64,000 nt of DNA, from contig CM067356.1 in assembly GCA_034190875.2 (NCBI GenBank), forward strand, positions 59,043,825 to 59,107,824. Reading direction: 5' to 3'. A program made the translations under genes and the position numbers. Numbering within the stretch: the first letter of the stretch is position 1; the number at the start of each line of letters is the position of its first letter. Source of the DNA: Urechis unicinctus. Lineage: Eukaryota; Annelida; Polychaeta; Xenopneusta; Urechidae. This document shows, piece after piece, positions 36,233-48,589 of this stretch. Under the pieces are notes generated by a model. It ran no database searches. It saw only the letters and a list, made by a program, of their open reading frames with translations, and had not been told where the DNA came from.

Positions 36233-36511
36233 TACAGAAGAGACACTGCGTGATTAAAATTGTGCGATAAAATGCACGTAATTTCCCCTGATAATTCGAG
36301 ATGTCAGAGCATGGTGGTTATATTTTCATGAACACATATAAGAAGTCACCCAGACCTCAAAATCTCGCAATGTATAGTTAAAGTTTGCTTTGTTGCTGAC
36401 TCACTCATTCAATGATGTCATTTACATTCAATCTAGGCACAAACGGGCAAATCATCTGGGCGGAAATAGTCATCATGTGTTAATGACAAGGGACATGATG
36501 ACGTGTGGTCG

Positions 36512-37428
36512 TCGAGTAAGTGTGTGGTGGTAAGGGGTCAATGGGTCAAGTAGGATGGCGTCTCCTGTCGTGTAAGCGTGTAGTGGTGAGGGGTCAATGG
36601 GTCAAGTAGGATGGCGTCTCCTGTCGTGTAAGCGTGTGGTGGTAAGGGGTCAATGGGTCAACTAGGATGGTGACTCCTGTCGTGTAAGCGTGTGGTGGTA
36701 AGGGGTTAATGGGTCAAGTAGGATGGCGACTCCTGTCGAGTAAGCGTGTGGTGGTAAGGGGTTATTGGGTCAAGTAGGATAGCGAGTCCTGTCGTGTGAG
36801 TGTGTAGTGGTGAGGGGTCAATGGGTAAAGTAGGATGGCGACTCCTGTCGTGTAAGCGTGTAGTGGTGAGGGGTCAATGGGTAAAGTAGGATGGCGTCTC
36901 CTGTCGAGTAAGCGTGTGGTGGTGAGGGGTCAATGGGGTCAATGGTCAAGTAGGATGGCGACTCCTGTCGTGTAAGCGTGTAGTGGTGAGGGGTCAATGG
37001 GTAAAGTAGGATGGCGTCTCCTGTCGAGTAAGCGTGTGGTGGTGAGGGGTCAATGGGTAAAGTAGGATGGCGACTCCTGTCGTGTAAGCGTGTAGTGGTG
37101 AGGGGTCAATGGGTAAAGTAGGATGGCGTCTCCTGTCGAGTAAGCGTGTGGTGGTAAGGGGTTAATGGGTCAAGTAGGATGGCGACTCCTGTCGTGTAAG
37201 CGTGTGGTGGTAAGGGGTTATTGGGTCAAGTAGGATAGCGAGTCCTGTCGTGTGAGTGTGTAGTGGTGAGGGGTCAATGGGTAAAGTAGGATGGCGTCTC
37301 CTGTCGTGTAAGCGTGTGGTGGTAAGGGGTTAATGGGTAAAGTGGGATGGCGTCTCCTGTCGAGTAAGCGTGTGGTGGTAAGGGGTCAATGGGTCAAGTA
37401 GGATGGCGACTCCTGTCGTGTAAGTGTG
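36512..37428. repeat. 56-bp minisatellite, ~16 copies
   Basis: The unit contains gtgtggtggtaaggggtcaa and aggatggcgactcctgtcgt. Variants (tggtaag/agtggtg, gtctcc/gactcc, gtgtaag/gagtaag) form mixed patterns. One copy near 36,930 has an internal 8-9 bp duplication. Confidence 0.95.
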
Positions 37429-39780
37429 TGTGTATGAGTTATATGTGATAGGTTGTGACTGGAGAAAACATCGCTATGTTGAACTGCAGTCAGTCAGCCA
37501 TAGGCGTCACGATACCCGGACGTGCATCTACTAATGAAATGTTCACCAGTGCTGATTTGCTGGACAGTGGTCGTATTTCCTTCCCATCCATTAAGCCGTA
37601 CACGCTGATTCTCAAACTAATGATCACGTGATATTCCATTCAGCCGTTTACTTTCCAAACCCTATGCGAATCTGTGAACGTTAAGAGTACATGCTGTATC
37701 TATGGCAATAGAAATGGTCATTCCTTTCAATCGATTTTTGAAAATTGTAAATCAAATCCCTATCTGAGGAGATAAGAGCAGAAATCTCAGGTACTAGGAA
37801 GGCGCAACGTCTGGGGCGTCTTGTATCGATCTACTGGCCTTTCTGACGTTACCACGGCAGCTATCGCCATTACTGAAGCTGATGTAATCCGAGCTGAGAA
37901 ACGCACTCGACGTTAAGGTATTACGCGAGAGAATGTGATCAAATGCTTCGTGTGGGGAACTTTCTCTGATCGCGCACACTCAACCATTGTGTAAATTTTG
38001 ACTCACTTTCTAAATCAAAATGCGCTCACCTTTAGGAAAATCTTCACTTCGTTCGCTCTAAATTCATATTGATTGGATATGTGTTGTACAAACCAAGGAG
38101 TTGATAAGCCCAAAAAGACGTCTGAGTAGACGTCTTACTCTGTCTGTAAACGACGCAATGTTATAAATTCAGATTCAGACAACTACCAAACACCAAACAT
38201 ACCCAAGTGATGGCGTTTTAGAATGCAATGATGTTTACGGACAATTTTATCCCTTTGTGGCGGGGGATTTCATCCATGGTGATTAGTTATAGTTCGTAAA
38301 TTTGGAAGCGGTAGAAAGTCCGAAACACAGCAACATGTTTGTTTTCAAGTTTAAGACCACGTACATCGCGCATGCTCAGAATGACGTGACCCATCGACGA
38401 CTGTTGCTTCCTGTGTTTGAACTCGGGAAATCACGCGACCCAATATTTTTCCAAAATGGCGGTCCTCGCATCGCGATTTTTCGGAAATGATGTATAGAAC
38501 AGCTTCGATCGGGGGTATACTTTTTGGTGCGCTGTGACTTATTTTTGTACAAGCTCTTGATATATATTGTTTTCTTGATGCGTAACCCAGCACTTTAGTC
38601 AAACGCATGTTGTAATGTACGCCCAAAATGTCGGAGCAGAACGGTATATATTTATGTTACCGTTGGACCGGAGCTAGTAGTTGATATGCAAATCGGCCAG
38701 TCGAATCGTTCGATACCAACCTCCATACCAGTTTGTACAGAGCAATAAAGTGCAAAATAGTTATTTCATTATTCGATATATGATATTACACAAATATATT
38801 GAAATCCTGTGTAGATGTTTTACACTTGTGTTCTGAAACGAATAATAATTGAGATCTCAAGATACCAAATTCGATATTAATTGCATCCTATTTTCTAAAA
38901 GCACTGTTATTCTCAATGCTCACTAAGCTCAGAGGAGAGCATGTTGGATCGAGACCCATTAATTTACAAAATGCTCAAGGAAGGAATATTAGGTCGATCA
39001 ATGTGTTTTTTACTGATGGAATAAACAAGTATTGCATTGCGGAATCCAGATTAGCCGTATTGTTGTCTCAACAATGTTGTACAGGCCCAAAACCATACGA
39101 TGTACAGCCAAACATCCATTACTCCCGGTTTAAGTGGCTGGCAGACGATAATATCCGCAATCGCTCACCCGATTCACAACAAAAGAATAACACAAAGGCA
39201 GTCTTCATCTTATTTAGTTTCAGTAGCTTTCTATGACTAATTTCCATGCAAGAGCCCATCGAGTTATTCGGCTGCACGGACGCGTCTCACTTGCCAAAGC
39301 TGTCTAACGAACACAGTAGCTCCACCTGGCGTAACAGGGACGTTAGTGTCGCAGCAGTTTTCATGTTATACGATCGTCGGCTCTGCCGTTATCACTAGTA
39401 CTCATAATTATGACAAGTTGATTATATGATAAACTACACAAAACAAAGTAACGCAAGTACATACACACACTTACACACCACACAAGACGTTCAGTTGGAC
39501 AAATTCATGCGGATGGTCATGCACAAACTAACACACTCTCAAGCGGACGCATCGCATATCCTTAATCTACCTGATGGCATCTACAGTTTCCCATTTGTGG
39601 TGCGACTGAAATGTCTGATTGCGTCACAAGGATCGGGCAGCCAAAAACTGAATCTGTCCGAATCATGCGGTCCTGGTAGAAATTATCATCACCATAGAAA
39701 GGGTGGGAAAATACGTCACATATAGGTCGATCACCTGCTGATCTATTTCAGTGTGTTTCTATTTCAGTCACACACACGAC
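37429..39780. other. No recognisable gene; promoter-like motif near 38,450
   Basis: Mixed sequence. ccaaaatggcgg at about 38,451-38,462 resembles a YY1-type element (core ATGG), and gcgcatgctc is nearby, but no transcript is evident. The open frames at 38,302-38,490, 38,916-39,236 and 39,426-39,725 have no recognisable domain. Confidence 0.4.
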
Positions 39781-39786
39781 CCAGAC

Positions 39787-40016
39787 ATGCATGCCCAGTG
39801 GACACTGCTTGGGGTCATCTTCATCCTGGCCCTCATACCTGTAGCTTCACCTCTCCCGGATGTCAATAAATATTTCTCAAATCTCAAAGACGTGGTATTC
39901 GGTAATGCCAAAACTGAAGAAGTCATCTGCAGCGAGATATCACGTGACCACAAAAAACGACAAACCCCTGAGATTGGTGACGAAAGCAACCTGCATTATA
40001 AGATCAAGACGTCAAG
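39787..40016 (+). CDS. Exon 1 of the GH65-like gene: signal peptide
   Basis: ATG at 39,787 gives MHAQWTLLGVIFILALIPVA, a clear cleavable-type signal peptide (hydrophobic core of about 13 residues), then SPLPDVNKYF. The exon ends TCAAG before a GTAGAC donor, phase 2. That suits exon 2, which starts with T to complete a Ser codon. Two acceptor-like ctatttcag sites lie 5' of the ATG (39,743-39,767), perhaps for a 5' UTR intron. The rest of the exon has no recognised domain. It could belong to a separate small secreted-peptide gene. Confidence 0.45.
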
Positions 40017-43000
40017 GTAGACACCGTATTAATCGGATGCGCCACCTGGCAGTTCAAAAGAGCGATCGCTAAAGACAGCTGTCTTGTTGGGTATCCACGA
40101 TAAGTCAAAGAACTCTTTTGAGTAGATGGTTGGCGGATCTGTTTGACACGGCGGTCGAGTAGCTATTGAACAGATATACTACAACAACATGTCGCGGAAA
40201 TAAGATGCAAGGTCCGTTAATTCTATACAAGTTGCGACGGGGATGTAGCATTGATTTGGCTGCTCACATTATGTATATATTTGAGAACTAAAATCTTTGT
40301 TGGTTTCGTTGTTTTTATAACAGTCCGTTTATCTTGGATATCAAAGACTATTGGTTACATTCTGCATGTCATAACATTTAATTCCTTCAATACAGTTACA
40401 GTTAGATCAATTCGTTTAATAGGCATTGGTTGCTGATATCGTTATTAAACATAATAGGCTTAGTAGCAATATCATGACTTCTATCAGCAACTACACATAA
40501 CGTATCTAGAGAGCATTCATTCTTAGCTCAACACTCCACGAACAGACTAAGTATACCCAATAAGTCCTCTCGTATGTCTGGTTCCCATAAGACCAGGCGG
40601 CGCTGACACACGGACATTGGACTGTCTCTGCTGGAATGCCATGGCATGTTGATGGACGCGATCGTTTGGGGAGCCCAGAAGTCGAATGGTTGATGGTTGG
40701 CTTGTTGTCGATGTTTTCAGTTTACCGATGTTTTCCAACGGGACGATCAACCAAAGGGAAAACCCGATTGTCTTCAGCGGACACCTTGCGCGCATGATGG
40801 ATGAGATGGATGACACGATGTGTTCAAACATGCTAAGGTATAGAATATTGGTACTGATGTTCTAATAATATGGGTTTACGAGTCATTAAATACCACTAAC
40901 TGCTGAAGGGACATCTAGTGATTATTATCTTGTGATTGTTATCTAGTGATTGTTATCTAGTGATTATTTACTAGTGATTGTTATCTAGTGATAAGCTCAC
41001 ACTTCTACCCGTAATGTCTCTCTGAACTCTATGATCATATACCCACACACGTGCTATGATGTACCGTGATACATGCGGTTTTTCAGCAAGTATTACTCGG
41101 CGACCCGAGACCAGGATTTCAAAAATAACCCTGACTACAATGCCTGTTACATCACGCGAGAAATCGCCAAGTTCTACGCAAACAGGACTGTCTACAACCC
41201 TGCCAATGGACGCTACGATATTTATGGTAAAACTACGTCGAATTGATTACCATCAATAGATAAACAATTACATGTGGGATTAAACGCAAATTCAGATCGA
41301 ACGCTCTGGGTTACTGAACCCAAACCTCTCCGCCCCGAACCAGGAGCCCCAATCCCTTACGAAAAAAAGATGTCGGCGCTGTGTTCTAAACGTGAAATTG
41401 CATTATATGTATTGTGGTAGTACGAATGTGTGTCTGTATCTTAGATTGCACAAGGCCAGATGAGTTTCACCCTCGCGTCAACAACTCAGCATACACCATG
41501 GTACTGGCCAGTCTGACCATCCACTGGGGTCGCTACTTCGCCTGCATCTGTCGTAGGGACGAGAGACAGGAGGTACCCGATGAGTGGGTACAGAAAGCGC
41601 TCCATATGAACCTGCCGTTTGATAATGACAAGCGACAACACTTCCAACCCCATGGCTACAACCCCGGTGAGCAGACATTTCTTGTTTCCAACACCAGGGC
41701 TACAACCCCGGTGAGCAGACACTTCTGGTATCATCCAACGCCTATGTTATATAATCAAAATATACATTAAATGTGCATTTCATTAAAAATCATGAAACTT
41801 CCGTTATGAAACAAACCTTTATGGACCGATTCCTTACCTGGTTTGGAAATGATATCCGTAGAATCGAGACCAATCTGTGGCCCCTGCTATTTCGAAGGCC
41901 AAGTTGTTATTTTTGACGGGACGTGCATTTTAAACCAAATATTGATCTGAGTAGGCGCTACTAGACATCTGTCATTAAAAACATACGGAGTTAGAGTGAT
42001 AACACAAGAAGATGATGGAACTGCGCACGTGTAGTTACTCGAACCGGCGCCATTCTTTTGCATAATTTTGTAAAGAGTGCTCAGAGGATATTGTGAAAGC
42101 GACGATATCAATAAATTAACAATGATTTGGTGTTCCCAATACTTTAAAAATGTTACTATCAGAAACAAATGTAAAATTTAAGCTGGCACTGAAAAAATAC
42201 ATGTTTAAAGTTACTAGACACATATTTCCGCGTGCAGATCAACCACGTCATCTGTTCGATGTCAATGAAGCTCATTATAGTTTTGCGATTGCTATCCCCG
42301 GATAGGAGTCCTCATTCTTCTGTCTATTTTGGTTGCTATACAGAGGATGAATTGAGTCAGGCAGACACAATCAAGCTCGGCTATCCTCTCAACTGGAACA
42401 TGAGCCTGGACATACAGCGGAATGATCGTATGCTCTACGATTGGATCACGAACTGGGGCCCAGCTGCCCTTACCTGGAGCTTCGGACTGGAGACCAAAGC
42501 TATGTCGTACTTTCAGCAGAGCTATAAAAATTACCTCATCCAACCATTTAAAGTGAGTGCCAGCCTTCAGCACTGTGTATTGACTCTCACTACGCCTGCT
42601 TGTTAATCTCTGTGAACCAGTTATCACAGCTCGAGTTTGAGTTTGTATACCTTTTTTTTCAAATCCGGCGCGATTTAGCCCAGGATTTTATTGAACACAA
42701 TAGTTAAGTCAAGTGGCTGTCAATTATTGGACATGTTTGTGGGTTGATTCGATAAACAGTTTCAAAATGTTCTTGGTATCTTATAAAATTCTCAATTTTT
42801 AATAATGCATTAATGTTGAATGATATGCATAATATAAGGCAGGGTTCCATCTGGTGTCTTCATTTCAGGTTTGGTCTGAATTTAACGAACGCAGCATTGA
42901 GGACCAAGAACGAGGCTGTGACAACTTTTTACAAGGAATGGGAGGCTACGTGCAATCGCTCATCTACGGTTTCGCGGGAATTCGCATTGGACCGGAAATG

Positions 43001-44129
43001 CTTGAAGTGCATCGTCCGCAACCGCCACCAGGGGCGTCACGAATAACTCTCCGTGGTGGGTGTGGGTTAGATGGGGACCAAACTCAGTGAGGGTGTGAAT
43101 AGATTCAGATTCAGTGAGGATTTAACGAGATTTATACTCAGTGAGGGTGTGATAAGCTTCAGATTCAGTGAGGGTGTGATAAGATTCAGACTCAATGAGG
43201 GTGTGATAAGCTTCTGACTCAATGACGGTGTGATCAGATTCAAAACAAAATTCCTAGAAGGGTGATTATATGGTTTTGAATATGATGAATGTTAACTGTA
43301 CAATAACCATATAAAGTAACGTGCCCAAATATTCTGATGTCCATATCTAGAGTTTAATGCCGAGTTCATTGCCTTAGTCTGTTTACTCGAAGCGAATGAC
43401 ATGTTACGCATGGGCACTACAGGTCTGCAGTACTTAGGATCGCGCATGACGATTGTGATCGAGCTAAAGTACAGAGTGACGATCCAGATGCATACAGTTG
43501 GCTTCTTTCCCATGATCCTTCACGTCAATGATGCAGCCATGAACGACGAAGATATGCCGGCTGGTACGGCTTTTGAGACGTTCTTTTCTTTGTTTCTTTC
43601 GAGAGCATCCCTGGGATGTAATACATTTGGTTTCATTCGTATTCTCTGCAGAAATAGTTATGGTGTTCTAATGCCAGTATTTAACATTTTACGACATATT
43701 ATCCCAGTGGTATCTCGCTTTGATCGAAAACCGTATATTAAGTCTTAGGAATATCCATAAGTTTGGTATCATTGTTTTATAATCTAAATACGCTCACAAA
43801 AGTTGTTATGTTTACTTCTTGAACGTGGATTCCACTCTATCATGCAGCATTTTTATTGCAGTTATTACAGACTATAGTCACTAGGTGATTTATCTATTAA
43901 CCTTTAGTCTCAAGTTAAAAGTAAGCTATTGCGCGTTCTACAAATAGCTATCAGCACCTCATTTAAACAAAGAAAGACGAACACAGCCGGTTTTATTTAG
44001 GCATTATCAGCTGACCTATGTGTGTGTATTGTGACCTTGACAGGTGCGTTCCGTCAGATTGACAACGCCGAGTCGGGGTTCTATCTGTACAGCGCTGTCC
44101 AGGAATCGTGCGAGCACCCGCGTGACTAA
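39787..44129 (+). CDS. Secreted, N-terminally truncated GH65 (PGGHG/acid-trehalase-like) protein, 8 exons
   Basis: Exons: 39787-40016, 40721-40837, 41087-41226, 41445-41666, 42344-42552, 42869-43055, 43423-43563, 44044-44129. All junctions are GT/AG and all phases agree. The sum is 1,332 bases: 443 aa plus TAA. Exons 3-7 match the C-terminal half of vertebrate PGGHG, the glucosidase that removes glucose from glucosyl-galactosyl-hydroxylysine of collagen. Seen in order: YYSATRDQDF, RPDEFHPRVNNSAYT (human PDEYH...VNNSVYT), QADTIKLGYP, GPAALTWSF, PFKVWSE (human PFKVWTE), FLQGMGGYVQSLIYGF and LQYLGSRMTIVI. The Glu of PDEFH and of VWSE correspond to residues reported as essential in human PGGHG. 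The N-terminal beta-sandwich and the segment with the conserved WDQD aspartate are absent. The product is therefore either a truncated secreted paralog or a gene missing exons. Family: high confidence. Exons 1-2: less sure. Confidence 0.7.
40721..40837 (+). CDS. Exon 2 of the GH65-like gene (tentative)
   Basis: The acceptor gatgttttcag ends at 40,720. The frame reads PMFSNGTINQRENPIVF then ARMMDEMDDTMCSNML, with a GTATAG donor. It enters and leaves in the phases required by exons 1 and 3. It does not resemble the FxWES/HVNG segment expected upstream of YYSAT in PGGHG. The minus strand is also open here (40,547-40,831), so the choice of strand rests on the splice phases. Confidence 0.4.
40915..40995. 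repeat. 17-bp repeat in intron, ~5 copies
   Basis: ctagtgattgttat-type units in the intron between exons 2 and 3 of the GH65-like gene. Confidence 0.8.
41655..41722 (+). promoter_or_regulatory. Duplicated 5' splice site of GH65 exon 4
   Basis: The sequence ggctacaaccccggtgagca occurs at the exon 4 donor and again 44 bp downstream (donors GTGAGC at 41,667 and 41,711). The copy is a perfect consensus donor. Using it would add 44 bases and shift the frame, so only the first gives the conserved NPEDEL...QAD reading. Confidence 0.75.
43080..43245. repeat. ~28-bp degenerate repeat, ~6 copies
   Basis: agattcagtgagggtgtgat-type units in the intron between GH65 exons 6 and 7, with substitutions (actcaatgacgg and others). 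Confidence 0.8.
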
Positions 44130-44190
44130 GTCTACATGCCGTGTGGTTACAGCCACTGGGTGGACGCAGACTCCTCACACTCCTCAAGGG

Positions 44191-44985
44191 ATCTAGATAA
44201 GCCATGAGGTTGAACCCATGGGCGAATTTTTCATGATATGTTAGTAAAGATATATCTGCATGAATCAGTGAGCTTCAGGTATTTTCTGGAGGAGATATGA
44301 TGTTCAAACTAAAGCTGATATTAGTGTGACATATCACCTAAGCCATACCAGCATGCTTCCGTGAGTTCATCAGACTTTCCAGGGATCTAGATAAGCCTTG
44401 AAATTGAACCCATGGGCGAAGTTTTCATGATATATTGTTAAAGATATACTTGCAAGATAACGTAAGTTTCAAGATTTTTCTAATAGATCTGCAGGAGATA
44501 TGATGTTCAAACCATGACTGAACATAGCTGTACACAACAACCAAGACATACCAGCATGTTTCATTTAGTTCATCGGGTTTCGAGGGATATAGATAGGTTG
44601 AACCCATTGGCGAATCTTTCAAGATATATTGGTAAAATATATATCTACAAGATTCGGTGAGTTTCATGAATGTTCTTTATATATCTGGAGGATTTATGCT
44701 CAAACCAAAGCTGATTTTCGTAGGACATATCACCTAAGTCATAGCAACATGCTTCTGTAAGTTCATCGGACTTCCGAGGGATCTAGATAAGCCTTGAGGT
44801 TGAACCCATGGGCGAATTTTTCATGATATATTGGTAACGATATATCTGCAAGATTCAGTGATTTTCAGGAATTTTCTGATATATCAGGAGGAGTTATGAT
44901 GTTCAAACCAAAACTGATGTTAGTGCGACGTATCACCTAAGCAGCTAGCAGCATGCCTCTGTAAGTACATCGGACTTCCCACGTG
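44191..44985. repeat. ~195-bp tandem repeat, 4 copies
   Basis: The starts atctagataagcc (or relic) are at 44,191, 44,385, 44,587 and 44,780. Shared blocks are ttgaacccatgggcgaa, tcatgatatattggtaa, gagatatgatgttcaaacca and catatcacctaag. Divergence is about 10-20%, so it is older than the short arrays. It begins 60 bases after the stop codon of the GH65-like gene and may overlap its 3' UTR. Confidence 0.9.
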
Positions 44986-45512
44986 GGAAAGACGAACCAT
45001 TAGAAAACATCTTGAAAAAATACTTGCTGCTCCTGCTGCTGCACCGTCCAGCGGATTGTGAATGGCATCGACCCACCCCAATACACAGATTGATTACATT
45101 TCGGCTTATGGACTCATCTATGTATGTTAGGTATATAGATAAACTGCAATGAGCGTATTGCTGAGCTTGAAGGTTATGTAACGGAGTTGAAGTAAAATAT
45201 AGATTATCTGAGAGAATAGAAAATAGATTTAGAGATCGAGCTGAGAGATGGTGTCAGTGATTTTGAGACTATGAACGACAGCTTGTCAACGGGGTGCGAT
45301 GTTCATTTGAAATGCTAAAAGTAGTTGTGCGAGGAATGCGCGGATTATTCAAACCAGACATAGAATTGGCCGATTAATCGAAATCCTCAATAGAAGTATG
45401 GCATCAGCATATAAATCTACTAAATGCGGCTAATCTGATCTGACCTTTGGTCGTCAGAAAAGGTAAAGATGAGCTTTACGTTGCACAGCTAATGTTCTCC
45501 CAGCTAACAACT
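44986..45512. other. No recognisable gene
   Basis: Unique-looking AT-rich DNA. The phrase tcgaaatcctcaatagaagta near 45,379 recurs in diverged form near 63,000, suggesting a dispersed-repeat fragment. Confidence 0.4.
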
Positions 45513-47157
45513 CATTACATCAACAATATGTCCTACTGAATCATCACATCGTACATCTGATTACAACAACAATATGTCCTACTGAATGAATCATCAACAA
45601 TATCGTACATCTGATTACAACAACAATATGTCCTACTGAATCATCACATCGTACATCTGATTACAACAACAATATGTCCTACTGAATCATCACATCGTAC
45701 ATCTGATTACAACAACAATATGTCCTACTAAATCATCACATCGTACATCTGATTACAACAACAATATGTCCTACTGAATCATCACATCGTACATCTGATT
45801 ACAACAACAATATGTCCTACTGAATCATCACATCGTACATCTGATTACAACAACAATATCCTATTGAATCATCACATCGTACATCTGATTACAACAACAA
45901 TATGTCCTACTGAATCATCACATCGTACATCTGATTACAACAACAATATGTCCTATTGAATCATCACATCGTACATCTGATTACAACAACAATATGTCCT
46001 ACTGAATCATCACATCGTACATCTGATTACAACAACAACATCAATATGTTACCAACAATACTGAATCATCACATCGTACATCTGATTACAACAACAATAT
46101 GTCCTACTAAATCATCACATCGTACATCTGATTACAACAACAATATGTCCTACTAAATCATCACATCAAACATCTGATTACATCAACAATATGTCCTACT
46201 AAATCATCACATCGTACATCTGATTACAACAACAATATGTCCTACTAATCATCACATCACATACATCTGATTACAACAACAATATGTCCTACTGAATCAT
46301 CACATCGTACATCTGATTACAACAACAATATGTCCTACTGAATCATCACATCGTACATCTGATTACAACAACAATATGTCCTACTGAATCATCACATCGT
46401 ACATCTGATTACAACAACAATATGTCCTATTGAATCATCACATCATACATCTGATTACAACAACAATATGTCCTACTAAATCATCACATCGTACATCTGA
46501 TTACAACAACAATATGTCCTACTGAATCATCACATCATACATCTGATTACAACAACAATATGTCCTACTGAATCATCACATCATACATCTGATTACAACA
46601 ACAATATGTCCTACTGAATCATCACATCATACATCTGATTACAACAACAATATGTCCTACTGAATCATCACATCGTACATCTGATTACAACAACAATATG
46701 TCCTACTAAATCATCACATCATACATCTGATTACAACAACAATATGTCCTACTAAATCATCACATCAAACATCTGATTACAACAACAATATGTCCTACTT
46801 GAATCATCACATCATACATCTGATTACAACAACAATATGTCCTACTGAAATCATCACATCGTACATCTGATTACAACAACAATATGTCCTACTAAATCAT
46901 CACATCATCATACATCTGATTACAACAACAATATGTCCTACTGAATCATCACATCATACATCTGATTACAACAACAATATGTCCTACTAAATCATCACAT
47001 CATACATCTGATTACAACAACAATATGTCCTACTAAATCATCACATCGTACATCTGATTACAACAACAATATGTCCTACTGAATCATCACATCATACATC
47101 TGATTACAACAACAATATGTCCTACTGAATCATCACATCATACATCTGATTACAACT
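45513..47157. repeat. 46-bp minisatellite, ~35 copies
   Basis: The unit tgattacaacaacaatatgt + cctactgaatcatcacatcg + tacatc has a 46-bp period (starts at 45,612, 45,658 and so on). Variants are gaatc/aaatc and catcgt/catcat/catcaa. Small indels occur near 45,590, 46,035, 46,240 and 46,905. Confidence 0.97.
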
Positions 47158-47163
47158 ATAATG

Positions 47164-47415
47164 TGTCCTACTACATCATCACATCATACCTCTGCATCAT
47201 ACCTATACAGCATACCATTGCATCATATCTTTACATCATACCTTAACATTATATTGTTACATCATACCGTTGCATCATACCTTTATATCATGGCTTTATA
47301 TCATAGATTGATATCATACCTTTCCACAATACCCTTGCATCATACTTTTACATCACACCTTTTACATTATACAATTAAATCATACCCTTACATCATACCT
47401 TTGCTATACATTTAC
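47164..47415. repeat. Degenerate catcatacc-type repeat
   Basis: Loose repetition of catcataccttt/catcatacctctg units of about 14-17 bp directly after the 46-bp array, probably a decayed or related array. Confidence 0.7.
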
Positions 47416-48245
47416 ATACTGACTATTTATTGACTTTTTTTGCCTTTTTTATGACTGGTTTATTTCTGTGTCTCATCGATGCTGCGCATAAAGTAATATT
47501 GATTCACTTTCTATGAAGCGAAGTGGCTTCCTCTCAAGTGTTATTGTCATATCACTGTAGTGGTTAATCAACGTTAAAGAAAGCTTTTCCTGGAATAATA
47601 TGACTAATGCAACACGGTTCATATCCCTGACCAGAAAGAAACGATGAAATACAATTGAAAATGGCGATAACAAATGCTCGCTTGTAGCGATAATCGAAAT
47701 GCTGTGTGACCCGGCATACTATTGCCAACACTATTTTGTTTCATTGATGCTAAGTACAGCATGGTTTCAAAACTTTTCGACCTACTGCACCGCACCGGCG
47801 ATTGGTTGGCCCTGTTCATTCCTATCATATTTCATACAACGCAATTGATCTACTGTCTCAGTTATCCACTTTCTGGTCGACATATAATTATCTTACTACA
47901 AGGCGAATTAAATGGATTATGATCTATTTCGGGTGAACTATACTAGTCACACGATATGAACGTGTGATGACTCCAGCCATTTTCTGGGACTCTTGCTAAT
48001 TATATCCCTCTTGAACATAAGGAGTGGCTTTGTCAATGTTAGCTTTTTAGTTACGTGTGCCTCAGCATGTTGACAGAGCGATGTACGTAAAACTGCATTA
48101 ACTTTGCTGTTCCGTTCAACGCAGCGAATACGCCTTGGCTTCTTCAGCTTACCACCTCGTCCGGCCTAGCCATTTGCGTTGATACAAATATAGCAAACAA
48201 GTGTTGAATATCGTTATTTGCATTATTCCAAACATATCAACGGGT
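47416..48245. other. No recognisable gene
   Basis: Short open frames on both strands (47,473-47,922) have no domain match. Part may be 3' UTR of the LINE that follows on the minus strand. Confidence 0.4.
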
Positions 48246-48257
48246 GCTTACAAACCT

Positions 48258-48515
48258 TCACCAACCTCTCGCTTCATACTGCAGCTGATGTCCAAATAGA
48301 AGAATTAAAACACATATATGGCGGATGCATTTGCGCCAAGTGCAACATAAGCTTTTAAATGAATTGCCCCAAAGCGCCCATAATGGTAATCCATAAAAAC
48401 ATGTGGAATATTTATCAAATAGTTTATTACGAACATTTATGCAACAATGACCGAATCTTGACATCAGCGTATTTGTTTTCGATACAACATCACCACATGC
48501 AGCATGCATATTCAA
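48258..48515 (-). pseudogene. LINE ORF2 C-terminal relic
   Basis: MSRFGHCCINVRNKLFDKYS, CFYGLPLWALWGNSF and CCTWRKCIRHI correspond to the conserved segment after RT in CR1/jockey-type ORF2 (FGH...L...YC.SFYG..LW......V..AWRK..R). It sits within about 75 bases of the RT fingers relic, which proves an internal loss. Confidence 0.75.
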
Positions 48516-48589
48516 TTGTTCGGTATTGCTTCCTATATAGGATCCAAGAAGTTGACTACGATTGGATTTGTACTATTCAGTTGTGGATT

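Noticed and set aside
35886..36246. Cys/Val-rich minus-strand proteins of ~94 codons
   Set aside because: Translations of the 20-bp array in three frames; no independent support.
40547..40831. Minus-strand 94-codon frame (contains AFQQRQSNVRVSAPPG) as a transposase fragment
   Set aside because: The composition is suggestive, but no catalytic motif or second segment was found, and the plus strand offers a splice-phase-consistent exon at the same place.
45513..47157. 46-bp repeats as CRISPR or as a bacterial origin iteron array
   Set aside because: Continuous tandem units without spacers in a eukaryotic setting.
47161..47433. 90-codon Ser/Tyr/Ile-rich frame
   Set aside because: It reads straight through degenerate catcatacc repeats.
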